64,000 nucleotides of DNA from Solenopsis invicta (Eukaryota > Arthropoda > Insecta > Hymenoptera > Formicidae): positions 1,516,501 through 1,580,500 of the forward strand of contig NC_052667.1 of NCBI RefSeq assembly GCF_016802725.1, in the 5' to 3' direction. Shown here piece by piece: positions 39,451 to 51,225 of the stretch. The position numbers and the translations under genes are program-made. The notes beneath the pieces are model-generated. The model saw nothing but the letters and a program-made list of their open reading frames with translations. It had not been told where the DNA came from and searched no databases. Position 1 is the stretch's first letter, and each line of letters begins with the position of its first letter.

Positions 39451-40580
39451 TGCCAAGTGCCGCGCCGCGTGATTGTCTGCCCATCTAAGCGCGCCGTATA
39501 TCGGCGCGCACGGCCGTTTGAACGGCCTGCTTTAATTGAATATCCGGTAGTACCGCAGCGGTAGAGCGCGCGGCTCTCGCGATAAGGATCAATTTTTACG
39601 AGCTCGCCGAAGGGACGTCCGAGAATAATGACTCCGGGAACGGCTGTGGAACGGTCGCTCCGCTCGCGAGACCGTGCCACATCTCGTGCGGAGCGTACAG
39701 CGGATTTAAATGAAAACTAATGAGATCTAAGCTTCAAGCCGCCGCGCGCCGACCGAGGCGGGTGCAATTTCGTTCGGAAAAATTTGCCAATTTTTCAAGA
39801 TTATGCATTTCGCGTGAAATTAAAGGGTGCGTTTGCTCGAACAGCTAGCTGTTTAATTATGTAACGTTGTAACTGACAATTTTTTAACTTGCCAGCTCTA
39901 TTTGAAGAATCATCTGCCACTGACGTGGCATAGCGCGAGAACTAATAGCAGGAATGTGAATTTACACGGGCAGCATGTTTTCTTAATGAAAATTTAAATG
40001 GACGCTTCGTTACGGATTTATCCGTGTTCTAGCGAATTTGTTTTTGGAGCTGGCATTACTCGATTGATGACTAGCCAGAAAACCGTTTAGTTTCCAAAAT
40101 CGAATTATTCAAATAATCGAAAAGACAATCGTATTTCGATTAAATTGATTCATTGACCTTTTCGATTTAATCGGATTTTCGATATATTGAACGATGTGGT
40201 ATTTTTAGAGCAAAGACTTTTTATATCGATAAATTGTTATCGTGACAATCCTGTATAAATAATGAAAACGTGCAAGAATTAAGCGGGACATTGTAAAAAA
40301 ATAATATCGACGGTTGATGTATTTAAAGTTTAATTATTGCTCGTGATATTAAAAATTTACATATCGTTGTTACACATAACGTCTTTCACTTTGTACACGC
40401 GATTCTTGAGACATTTTACCCGTTACACACACACATACACGTACATACATACAAAATAATTCCGGAAATCGCATTTTCTTGCATGCGCAAAATCTCCGCT
40501 CGATCGGCGTATAATACGCGATTGGTTCGAGTGTACGAGAGGAGTGGGACAATTTGGGACATAGAATTCTCTCTCACCCT

Positions 40581-40585
<5 letters not shown>

Positions 40586-40619
<34 letters not shown>

Positions 40620-40634
40620 CCCTCTCTCTCTCTC
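40586..40634. repeat. CT microsatellite in two blocks
   Basis: A (CT)n block of about 14 units, a C-rich interruption and a second short (CT)n block. Confidence 0.93.
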
Positions 40635-41098
40635 GGCACTAAAAATGATTAACATCCCCTTTGACCTACGTTCCACTTTAATCTCGCGAATTACATTTCC
40701 CAAGATCCCCGGGCGCGATATATCGTCCGGGCCTTTATACGCGGCCGGCATCAACTTCAATTAAACCGTAATATGACCAAGGTGAATGCACCTTGCGCAG
40801 GGGCAAGGTAGTAGGGCACAAAGGAAGCTGGCTGTACGTGCGCGTACCAATCAATGGGGCGCGTCGAAGCCGACGGCGCGGTGCCAGCCAGCTTCCTCCG
40901 GCAGAGGAGCCCTCCTCATTGTCCGTGCATTCTATCGGATCGCTTCCGGTGTGCCGGCACAACGGACCGCCAGTTCGCCACGTCCTTTATGCATCGGCCA
41001 GCCACGCACTAGGAATGCACGATCGTCACGTCCAATGTCCGTGCGGTGCAGTGCGTGCGGAATTAGTGCGTATGTACGCCGCGGACTTGTGCGAAGAT

Positions 41099-41099
41099 C

Positions 41100-41129
<30 letters not shown>
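41099..41129. repeat. GA microsatellite
   Basis: CGAGAGAAAGAGAGAGAGAG continuing as GA, inside a CpG-rich block. Confidence 0.9.
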
Positions 41130-41131
<2 letters not shown>

Positions 41132-44100
41132 ACGGACTTCCGACCGGCTGCAATTACCGACGGCTCCTCGGAGGCCGCGAGTTATCGCGACACGTGCCGC
41201 GGTGGCATTTCGTATTAAGCCGGAGCGCTAATTAACTCGGGGGATCTTCGGTTATTAATCCGCGCGCGAGTCTGCGATCTAACCGGCCGGACGCATCTGT
41301 CGACGATTTCCGTTTAATACCCCCGGATGGGATCAAGCGGCTTTGACGGAACTGCCCTTGCTGGATCGCGGCGTACCAGGATATGTGTATCGTACTGTAG
41401 GCTAATAATACGATTTACGTGGGAGAGATGTAATTTCGAATGAGCGGATTACGTAACCCTTATTCAATGAACATTTTAGCTTCGCTACACATTACATTAT
41501 TAGCACAACGTGTATTTTTCTTGCCGTGAAAAAGTGCTAACGAAACTAATTGAGTCTTTTTTAAAGCGAATACTTTTTTTTGTCATCTTGCTAAAATGGA
41601 CAAAGATGATGAATTTTCCAATATTTATTGTTACATCTCACATAAGCAAGTGGAAATTTTTGATCGATGCTACGAATATTACTGTTATAAACAGCATAGA
41701 GACAGGGGTTTGATGTTTCTTTATTTAATTAAAGGTAAATTTTAATTAATATTTTTACGTTAATATTTTTACGATGAATTTGTACACAGTGCACAAATTG
41801 AAAAAAAATATGTCTTTGAATTAAAAATATCCGCTCTGTTTCGTTTTGTGAGACTGAAAGCTCAGTGATTCTCTTAGACGAAGCTTCTCATTAAAGGCAC
41901 AAATATGTGCAATCTTTTCATTAGCAGTTGCACAGTCAAAAAATGTTCAGCTATACTATAACGATTGCATGGACGAATTTCGCAAAGGCCGCGGCATCTT
42001 TGAAAGCGTCGGATTATAAATTCCGGCATTACTTATAGCGCGGGATCATAAAATTCATAACGACGTACAGTGCCGTAATAACGACGAACGAGCGTCGGGG
42101 CGTCGTCGTAGCGCGGGCCGACCTGTTACAGCATTTGTAGGAATTTATGACGAAGCGCCGCAGAGCTACAGTTCGGCCCGGCTCAACATCGTTGCTGTAC
42201 CATTGCGAACTGCTGCCCCTTCCCCTCTTCTTCTACCTCCTACGTCAGCTCAAAACTTTCACAGTAGTTTCGGAAATGCCGCGCACAAACAGACTCCACT
42301 TTCCGCCGCCGGAACTTCCTGCTGCGCGTGCTATAGGAAATTTATACGCATTAAATAGTCGCGCATTTTTGTAACGCTCTCCGACGGTGCTTAAACTTCA
42401 AGCGAAGCCGATGGCGCGTCTGCACCATAAACTTCGGACATCTTGAAAATTGGAACTTACAGTTCTAAAGAGCCATGCGTGACTCTTGGGAAAAAGATAA
42501 AATAAAAAGCAACGCCGCTGTTATTTCGAATTCAAAAATCTGGAAAAAAGTTTTTGCGGCATATTTTATCAGATAAGCTGATATTTGATTACAGTTTTAG
42601 AATTTGTAATATATTGGCAATCGTTAAAACAATAAAAATCAAAATTATAAAAAATTTAACGGTAGCTTTCTATTTAATATTAAATATTTAAAAAAATATC
42701 GTGTTTAAAGTTCAAGAAAGAAATAGAGGTCGTAAGGTACAAGCATGCATCCAACATAAATTATTATCCAGCGATCGTGCGTGACATGTCGTTAAACGTT
42801 CGTCGGTGTCGTAATAGGCGTTTATTTCTTTTTACCGTATTCCATAATCATACGCTACCGCGGCTATCGTGTCTCCTCTATTAATATACTGATTTCATAT
42901 TCCAAAGTGTACAGGGAGCACCGTGTACGGCTATATATCCGACAATCCAATGATCGATAAAACTGCAATGTGATCTCATTTTTAAGCACGACGAAGACTC
43001 AAATTGCAAAGATGCACGAGAGATCTCGTTTTCAAGCACGATCGAAAGGAACGACTTATCGCTATTCACTTCTCGAATATTGTAGGACCTGTTCGTAGCT
43101 GAGATACAGAGAAGAAAGCATTTAGCGGCGCGAAATCAATCTCGTCTAAACGCGGTTTGTCCCTTTACCACCAATTCCAAATTCTCTGTATTTTGCTTAT
43201 ACGCGAAATTGATCTCCAACTCTCGGCCAACTTTCTTGCACAATCGCGGTGCACACGCGCAACTAGAAATGTTACATAGTACATTCTGATGGAGAGCACG
43301 AGATGTTGCGCTATAATTGGTCGCCCTGGCTTGTGACAGGCATAACCACGTCCCGATACGGACGTCCGACCACTAATCTGTTATACCTCGCTGTATCATA
43401 TACAACGCCGTTAACACGACATCGCAATAGGTTGCAATATCTGTAATCAAGCATTTAGCTGTACGTGTGTGTTACAAATTTACGAATAAATAATGTTTCA
43501 ACTCAATTAATCATATAGCAATTATCGTTCGCTAAGTAAAATTAACTTGTCAACTTTTTTCGTGCGAAAAATATTTTTTATATGCTCCACTTGGAATTAT
43601 TTAAATACAATTTTATCATCTTGTACAATTTCCATATATGATACACGTATACGTATATTTTATGTATATTATAATATATTGTGATATTCATAAAATCTTA
43701 TCACTCAAGTTCTCGAGACACGAATGTGTTACGGATGCGAAGGAGCATTGAAAAGTCTCGTTCAACGCCAATATAGGTAAAACCGTCGGTGTGTGTACGT
43801 AAGCACTCTTGACAAATTCAAGAGGTAATATACGCTATCCCTTGGTCCGCTCGCACACCCTTACGGCGCTTCGTAACTTTCGAGCGACGTGCTACGTGCG
43901 GTGCAATTTGCAGGCACGGCGCGGTAGCGGCGCAGCGCACCGAGCTGTATAAGTAATCGTTTCGGCCGGTATATCCCTAGCAGACGGTTGTTTGGAACCC
44001 TCGAGCCCGTTGCCTGCTGCGATCATGCACGGGAGAGCGGTTTCTCGCTCTCTATATCGTCGGCTCGCGCCATTGCGTAGTGCCAACTTTCCCGTTTCGG

Positions 44101-45545
44101 TTAACTTTCGGCCGCATGGCGAGCGCAAGCGTGCCGAACGTGCGCGCGTGTATAAACGCGCGCGATACACGTGTTACGTCGCATACGTGTTTCGATGCTG
44201 GATGCAACTAGCGAGGGAATGCACGCCGCGTTCGCCTAGTCCGCGGAAGCACCCCGATGCGATGGCACGGTGGCAGCGGTGAGCGGAGGGAGAGAATCGT
44301 TGTTGTTCGGTCCACGGCATATGGGACAGCGTGCGATCGCGCAACGGGTATACGCCAGCTTTGCCAGCTGGTGGGTATACCGGGCCCGGTAATACACCAG
44401 AGGAATGTACACCCGGCGGCACCTACCCCCGCCGACTCCCTAACCGCGCCGCTCTCTCGACCCTTCGCGCGACCATCCTCCGCTGCCCGTCCCCGTGGTC
44501 CACCGTCCACCGTTCCAACTCTACGCGCGGCCGAATCTCTACCAGACGAGGCACTCGTGGTATTTCCGCAAATTCGATGCTCACGATGTCTCGGGGGCGA
44601 GGTATGCGAAGGAGGATCGCACTGCGGGGCGATCTGCGGTGAAATCCCCCTCCCCCCCTCCCCCCCGGTCAGGATGGCTGCAAGCGCAGCTTCCTTGTAA
44701 AACCGATCGTCCGAGTGTGGAGAACGACCGGCTGACCGATACATTCTTAATTAACACCTCGAGCGTACAGTACGACTCATAATTTTTCTTCTGTCATTTT
44801 ATGCATCCTCAACGACAAAATGTTGGAACGTAGGTTTAGCGCTAGTAGCTAAATCCACAGCTAGTAGCTTTATTTCTAAAGATAAAGAAGAAACTAAAAA
44901 TTTTTCAGATGTTCAGATATGAATTCTGCCAATGTTTAGAGAAATATTATACATTAATCTTAATTTATTGCATGCATGTATAACTTGGTCGTAAAATTAT
45001 AAGATTGTACGGAAAAATATTTAAAATAAATTTGCAACTAATATTATCTCGTGCGTTAGGAATAATAATGTAATAAAATTTATATATATGACAGAAAGAC
45101 AAGACAAACTTTGTTCCATTAAATATATTACAGTTTTTTTAGTGTTAGTGATAAAGTTAAAATAATTTTAAATACAAAATTTATCTCACAAAAGCGAGCT
45201 CATATCATATTAAATTAATTAGTGAAATTATGCTCTTTCTCTACTACTGTCATATGCGTCCTTTATTATCTAACTTCGTCGTCTACATCAAATATGCGCG
45301 AGGTGTTCGGAGCATTAAAGAGTAGAGAGTTAACGAAATTCTCTTCCTCTCGCGATATTAGTTCTGAAGTTTTGCATTTGTTTTATTTTATTTTTCATCG
45401 TGATCATGCTACTCCCGGCACCGAACAGCAAAAAAATAATATAAAGCGACATATGGCGCAGTCACGCTTGAGCACGCGCTAGTCGTGAAACGATTTTGGC
45501 TTATATACGAGATCATGCTGCAAACACACTATGCGCTTCCTCTAG

Positions 45546-45586
45546 ATTACAGGATTCTCAGCAAAATTTTGTTTCAATCCTGTAAT
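45546..45586. repeat. Hairpin-forming inverted repeat upstream of the second exon
   Basis: ATTACAGGATT (45546-45556) and its exact complement AATCCTGTAAT (45576-45586) flank a 19-base AT-rich loop. The hairpin lies about 465 bp before the exon at 46052. No function is assigned. Confidence 0.8.
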
Positions 45587-46051
45587 AGAAACGAAAAAAA
45601 TCAAACGACAGAAATAGTCTGTTCGAATAAAATGTATTTTTAATAATATAGAACGCAGATTTTTAATTGTTGAATTGTTAATATACTTGTTAATCCTCTC
45701 CAATAATCATAAGGACTTACCTTTAGATATGATACTGATACAATTTGATATTTTATTATAAAACGTGTAAAATCTTATTCAAAAATTTCAATTAAAATAT
45801 ATATGGCTTTTTGGATATTTTCCACATATTGTCTATAAAAGCAATCCATTTAGCGCATCCGATATTATTACACACTTTATTTATTATTATTCTTTCATAA
45901 CATTTTTTAAATATATTATATAAATATATCATTCGCACGTATCTATATCAATTTGCAATATTATATCTATGTAGCATTCTTTATATCTTTATCACATTCT
46001 CACAAATAAGGGATATAAAATAAATAAAAAAAATATATAAATCTGTTTCAG

Positions 46052-46260
46052 TTATGACCTGCGCGGTAAGCACTCGGAAAAACCGTTGCATTGGAAGGAT
46101 AAAGACTATCTCAGCGATCGAGCATTATTCAGGACAACAACGGAACCAGCAACTTTGAGCGTTAACCACGTGCAGGAGCAAGACGAAGGCGAATTCAGGT
46201 GCCGAGTGGATTTTACCACAAATCCGACTAGAAACTCCAGAATTCAATTGACGGTGATAG
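46052..46260 (+). CDS. Sidestep-family Ig receptor, exon completing Ig domain 1
   Basis: The translation continues with Tyr44 as YDLRGKHSEKPLHWKDKDYL and ends at NSRIQLTVI, residue 112. It contains the C'-to-G strands of Ig1. The second cysteine is Cys93 in EFRCRVDF, giving a 76-residue Cys17-Cys93 spacing that fits a V-type domain. R-C-R-V-D-F followed by a P-T-R-N-S-R linker and an L-T-V-I strand is a strong Side-family signature. The acceptor is ctgtttcag at 46050-46051 and the donor is ATAG|gttcgt. One base (T) completes the codon from the previous exon, and one base (G) is passed on and makes Val113 with the next exon. An in-frame TAA just upstream of the acceptor and a TAA soon after the donor bound the exon. 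The usual Tyr of the D-x-G-x-Y-x-C corner is Phe91 here. The intron before this exon is about 28.1 kb and interrupts Ig1 itself. Confidence 0.95.
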
Positions 46261-48837
46261 GTTCGTATCTTATTTAATAGCATATCACATTTAATAATAT
46301 ATACACAAAATTTTTATATTAAAAAATATACACAAATGGTATGGTGTAATAATGTTACTTTTCTTTATTTCTAAATTTTGAATGTTTGACACTAGCATGA
46401 GAAAAGATTGATAAGCAACAATGAGTGTAAGAAAAATAAATATATTTACAAAATTTACGCAATTAATCATAACAATTCAATTTACCGATTAATTTGATTT
46501 CTGATTAAAACCTGTAATTATTTTAAAATCGAGGTATTTATTTTGTAACGATCGTCAAAACTTTTATCGCGCTTCAATGTTCACTTTTACGCCAGCATGT
46601 CATTGATTCAACCGTCATGCGCAGAGCACCGTGTCAATATTTTAGATAACTCGACGTGAATCGATTAACGCGAATGATCGCACAAATAAATTGCATTTCA
46701 CGTATTAATTTCGTTTAATATTTTAAAATAGATTTGTGTAGCTAATAATAACTTCATATTGCGATTATTAAAGAATATTAAAATGATGCCCTCTCTCGTT
46801 ATTACCAACGAAGTTGTAATTTATCGATCGTCGCAATAGAACTTTGATACAATTCTATTATGCCAACACTCGTGAAAATTCATACTTAGCAAGAAAACAA
46901 TGTACAAGCAAATTCCGCTAGTCAGTTTCACATAGTTAGGATAGTTGAACACGCAATCCCCGTTGCGCTGCCTCGCGTTTTTCGTACTATATATCATTCG
47001 TATTTCTTAACTTTCCTTACATTAAGTTAAATCAATTATTATTATACCAGACTCGAGAATTAAGTTTTATTATGCCTCTCCGTGCAATTAACGAGCATTA
47101 CAATGTATACATTTTTCATCCAGCGAATTCAACTCGTATTTGTTGTCCGATTCTGAAAGAGTAATTTTTATTGAATTTCTGTTGAATTTTACTTTAATTT
47201 TTCTACTGAATTATTTTAATTACAATGATGGTGCCGTAAAACGTTTGTCATTTTGTTTACTACTCACAGAGCAATCAACGATTCGTCGTAAGACTCTCAT
47301 TACGTGTAACACGATGTCATATTCAAAAAGGTAATTATTTTGTTGTAATGTTAAAGAAGCATATTTTTCTACTACGTAAGAAAGTTTCTTAAAAAAAAAA
47401 TATCACAACGCCCCTTCTTTATATTACAATTCACGTTTCTTTTATCCTCCTTTCTTGTAGTCGTTGTCGCAATACCATTTATCTGTTACAAAGAACGTTT
47501 GATCTCCGTTTTAAGCGTCGACTGTACACTTCGAGAAACTTAATGTATCCTGGAAAGAAAAGACATGAGATTTTACAAAAGCGACGTCCACCTCGGAATT
47601 GGACATTTCTTTTGGCAAAGGACACTTCTCCGTGCAAAGCGCACTTTTCTAGGAAAAGGACTTCGTTACACGATTCCTCAATTTACTGGATGTTTATTTC
47701 ACGTAGCAACTCTTCGGAAAAACTACTAGTGTGGTTGCTCTCCCTGGAGGAATCTTACTATATTACATTAAGAGATGAAACCTTTTTCATATGGAACACT
47801 CATTGTCGAAACAATATCAGGCCGTGAAAAATTAAATATTTACTTTTTGCCAACATGCAAGATTCAGACAATGTGTTTATGTACTGTTCTTCAACAGCAT
47901 GTATTTTGCGTGGAAAGTCAGTTAATTAATCAAATGATTCAGCTTTCATCAAGAAAACATTTGCGGTAAAACGTGTGCAAAAAATACAGAGCGCTGCCTT
48001 TTCCGTTGGTCAATTAAATGTCGAATTTCAACATTAAAGATTTATGTGAGAAGAACTTATCTATTAGAAAGTAATTACGATTGCTCGTTCCGAATGAAAA
48101 ACATGCTTTTGTATTTTCAACATTTTCATTCGCGAATGATGCGCTTTTACAAATCTTCCGTGTCACCTACCCAACATCATGATTTGCGAGGACACATCAA
48201 CTCCCGCCAATGTGAAACTTAGGTACTACAAATTAAACCGTTAAATTCCAACGTGTCATTTGTCACGTGAAAATGTTCGTTGGAAACGTTCTTCGACAAA
48301 GTTCGTGAACAATGAAACTGTCACTGTTGCAAAGCCATTTCTCAGGCTTCGCAGAAATTAATAAAATGCATTATGTCACGTTATAGAAACATTTAAACAA
48401 GTTACATGACATTATTTCTAATTATGATATTTTTAATTTGTGAACAAAACTTTTATATCACAAGCTAAAATGATTGTTACTATTTTTTCATACACTTAAC
48501 TTTTCTGCTTTAGTACGTACCTATGGTGAATCTATTGCAGAGTCAAAGCATTAATTTTCTGATTCCCCGTTTGCTCCTCTCTCCACTCATATAGAGCTCA
48601 CTGCGTATTATGTTAGATCATTCGATATTATAATGGTGCATTAAGTTAAAAGCGTGCAAACACAACCCTGTTTATATTATGTTCTCGTGTAATCAATTAT
48701 CTCGCCGTTATCCGCGGCACAATCCGCGTCGCTTGCAAACGCGAGAGTTCAAGTACCTCGCCAGCATGCGTTTTGATAATTTAGTTTGCGTACGTTCCGA
48801 GTGGTTGCCGTATGTTAAGCTGATATTTAGTGGGTAT

Positions 48838-48889
48838 TAAGAGAGACGGAGAGAGAACGAGAGAAGGGAGGACGGAGAGAGAGAGAGAT
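48838..48889. repeat. GA-rich purine tract
   Basis: An imperfect GAGA/GGAGA tract ending in a short perfect GA run. Confidence 0.8.
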
Positions 48890-49394
48890 TGCGGTTAATA
48901 CCAAAGGATCCACTAATATATCGATTACACTCGATACAAAATATAGAGGGTGCGGTAATCCTATTTTCAGAGGTGCTTCACTCGTCGTTATTTCCGGCCG
49001 GTATCGAGTAACGTTTTCACGTCGAGACTTTCTCACTTGCACGATATCGTGACCAATGGCTTAACTTCGCACATTCGTGTTAATCCAGTTTATTTCCTAT
49101 GCGATTCACCAGTTCAATTTGTCCTGTGGATGCATTCGTATGCATTCAGGAGAATAACCATAAGAGAGAACAAACGTACTGTAGCTCTCAGTGGACGAGG
49201 TATATAAGACCATTACGACCTCTAAGACCTTAATTGTATGTCCTTAATTGTATGTAATAATTACGGAAAAAACACTACTGTTAATGTGACCTATAAGATG
49301 ATTAATTATGTTATGTACTTAACGTATCACAAGTGGATTGTAAAATTAGATCAATTATAAAATACTTTATGTAAATTTTACATGCAATGGAAAG

Positions 49395-49631
49395 AACGGT
49401 TTCGCCAAAGCATCTAAAAATTTAGGTAGATACAAATTTAAAAATAATTTTATTAAACTATTAAATTAATTGTGAAAGGCGCTCGAGCATGATGAACAAT
49501 GCTGCAAAAAGTTTTGTATCATTCTAACTGTTAATCAACTTCAACAATTTACATAATTATTTTGATGACCTAACAAAATTATTTTCAAATTTGTGTCCAG
49601 TTAAATTTTTAGATATTTTAATAAAACTGTT
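49395..49631. mobile_element. Short inverted-repeat (MITE-like) element
   Basis: The left arm, AACGGTTTCGCCAAAGCATC then TAAAAATTTA (49395 onward, about 60 bp), aligns with the reverse complement of the right arm ending at 49631, AACAGTTTTATTAAAATATC then TAAAAATTTA. Shared blocks include ATCTAAAAATTTA, ACAAATTT and AAAATAATTTT. Nearly all differences are transitions. The 110-120 bp centre is not palindromic and has no coding capacity. No clear target-site duplication is visible, so the superfamily is left open. Confidence 0.65.
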
Positions 49632-51114
49632 GTTTGTTTTCGTGTAAGAGTTCCAATGAAAATTGAGATTGTTAAAAGATTAAGAGATATTTTAGCGTTA
49701 CGCGTGGAATCAGGTCAGGTTACCATCAATTCATCCAAAGCTCCATTCGCCATCGTGAATTTTCATAGGGCAACCTGTTCCGTTTGGACGGACATCCGAC
49801 ATCCCAACCGCGACTGCAGCCTATCTTCGAAGCAATACGCTCTCCACTCACCTTCTGACGTTCCGACACGCCGCTATTTCCGATATTCAATTGCCAGCGT
49901 TTACACGCCACGATAGACCGACCCTTCCACCCGTCCGCATGTCGGAACGAACTATACACGATCGGGGATCCCGCGTGACCCCCCTTACGTGCCCTTTTGA
50001 TACCTCGCGGCGTATTGTTTCCTTGCACGCAAAATGGTTTATTGTGCGCGGTAGGTGTACGAATTACCAACATAATAAGAGGTTGCAAGTTATCTCGGAA
50101 GGATCGTATCGCTGATACCAATCCAATTACGAAGAGCGCTCCTCTCGTTTACGTGGCAAACCCTGAAATAGTTGAGAAAATAGCCCAAAATAAATTCACG
50201 TTGCAACATACGTACTTAATTAACGTATAATATTAATACATTCGCGACATAATGACATAATAGCGGAAAAGACGCCGGTCTCGGTCTGCATCTCTTCCGC
50301 TTTACAGTTTCAAATCAAAATTTTCACCAAACTATTCAGATCGCGCCTTCGTGCTGGCTCACTCGTCCGCATGAGTTTCCCGCGGTTACCTGTAACACCT
50401 GTACACCTGCTTGTTCTACTATTCGTGCGGCGTCCGTGGCACGCGTATCGTGAATTACTCCTCCCCGGACGCCACTGACTTACATAGAAAGTTTCCTATC
50501 TGTGCTTAAATAGCTCGTGGTGATGTCAGACTCGGCGGTCAAACTCTGCAACCACTCGAACGATTGGTTACACCGTTATATCTGTATAAAAAACGCGGCT
50601 GCATAACTGGCAAAAGTGAGTTTCAAAATAAAACGTCGATAATATCTCTCGTATTTTTTCATCGCGACGATGAAACTCAGAAATTAAATCGCAAAATGAA
50701 AATTTAATTCAAGCGATAATTTAATCTTCCAAGTTTTTTCGTGTCAGTTATGATTATATGGTACTATATAACGCATGACTTGTCATCCATCGATACACGT
50801 TGTCGCTGCAAAAAGATAGTATTACAATTTTAAATTGACGTATTACGAAATTAGATAATTATGGAACTACAGTTGGAATATGGCTCTGTATTTTATCCGA
50901 TTGGCCAATAAAATTTATTTATACTTTACTATTAAATTATTTTATTATAAAATAAAATTATTTATACAAGTTCTCTTTTCATTTCTTTAAGTACCACTCG
51001 TCTAATGTAATTACTTTGCTCTTCTTCTCTGAGACATTCAGAGTACTTGTATTCAGGATTCCTGTATTTTTCACGACATTTTATCTGAATTCTTTTTTCC
51101 TCTCGCTGTTGCAG

Positions 51115-51225
51115 TACCGCCACAGAAACCGAACATTATCGACGAACGCGGTAAGACCGTCCCAGCGGTGGCCGGCCCTTACGAAGAAGGTGGTGACATG
51201 AGACTGCAGTGCCTCGTCTCCGGGG
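51115..51225 (+). CDS. Sidestep-family Ig receptor, exon with the Ig1-Ig2 linker and first half of Ig domain 2
   Basis: The reading is (V)PPQKPNIIDERGKTV, then PYEEGGDMRLQCLVSG. V-P-P-x-K-P-x-I-I-D is the expected Ig1-Ig2 linker of Side-family proteins. The EGG-D-x-x-L-x-C-x-V-S-G stretch is the B strand of Ig2 with its first cysteine at residue 145. A strong polypyrimidine tract and gttgcag acceptor (51113-51114) precede it, and CGGGG|gtaag follows. The first two bases (TA) complete Val113 from the previous exon. The final G is completed to Gly150 by the next exon. At 111 bp it is a short exon, and a chance open frame overlaps it in another phase. The phase agreement on both sides and the family-like linker decide the call. 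Confidence 0.94.

Larger units (their letters stand above)
38753..46051 (+). other. Giant intron of the Sidestep-family gene, 3' part
   Basis: No exon is recognised before the acceptor at 46050-46051. Very CpG-rich blocks lie at about 39160-39720, 40780-41340 and 43860-44700, where long open frames occur on both strands at once, a sign of stop-poor GC-rich DNA rather than genes. The last 1.3 kb before the exon is AT-rich. Confidence 0.75.
46261..51114 (+). other. Second recognised intron of the Sidestep-family gene
   Basis: A 4.85-kb intron between the end of Ig1 and the Ig1-Ig2 linker. It is mostly AT-rich, with a GA-rich tract near 48838-48889 and an inverted-repeat element at 49395-49631. 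The open frame at 47543-47827 is basic and cysteine-poor and resembles no known domain. It is treated as chance. Confidence 0.85.

Noticed and set aside
39541..39620. tRNA-like string GCAGCGGTAGAGCGCGCGGC
   Set aside because: It resembles a tRNA D-arm, but the anticodon stem does not pair and no T-arm (GGTTCGANTCC) follows at the right distance.
40786..41235. 149-codon and 141-codon + strand frames
   Set aside because: Two frames over the same DNA, both running through a GA microsatellite. No protein similarity recognised.
44208..44744. 178-codon - strand open frame overlapping 147-codon and 103-codon + strand frames
   Set aside because: The DNA is so CpG-rich that stops are scarce on both strands. 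The translations are Arg/Pro/Ser-rich without any recognisable domain.
47543..47827. 94-codon + strand frame inside the second intron
   Set aside because: No domain or compositional signal. It lies between well-supported receptor exons and has no splice continuity with them.
51016..51201. 61-codon + strand frame overlapping the linker exon
   Set aside because: It is out of phase with the receptor reading frame, and the overlap with 51115-51225 is explained by the true exon in another frame.
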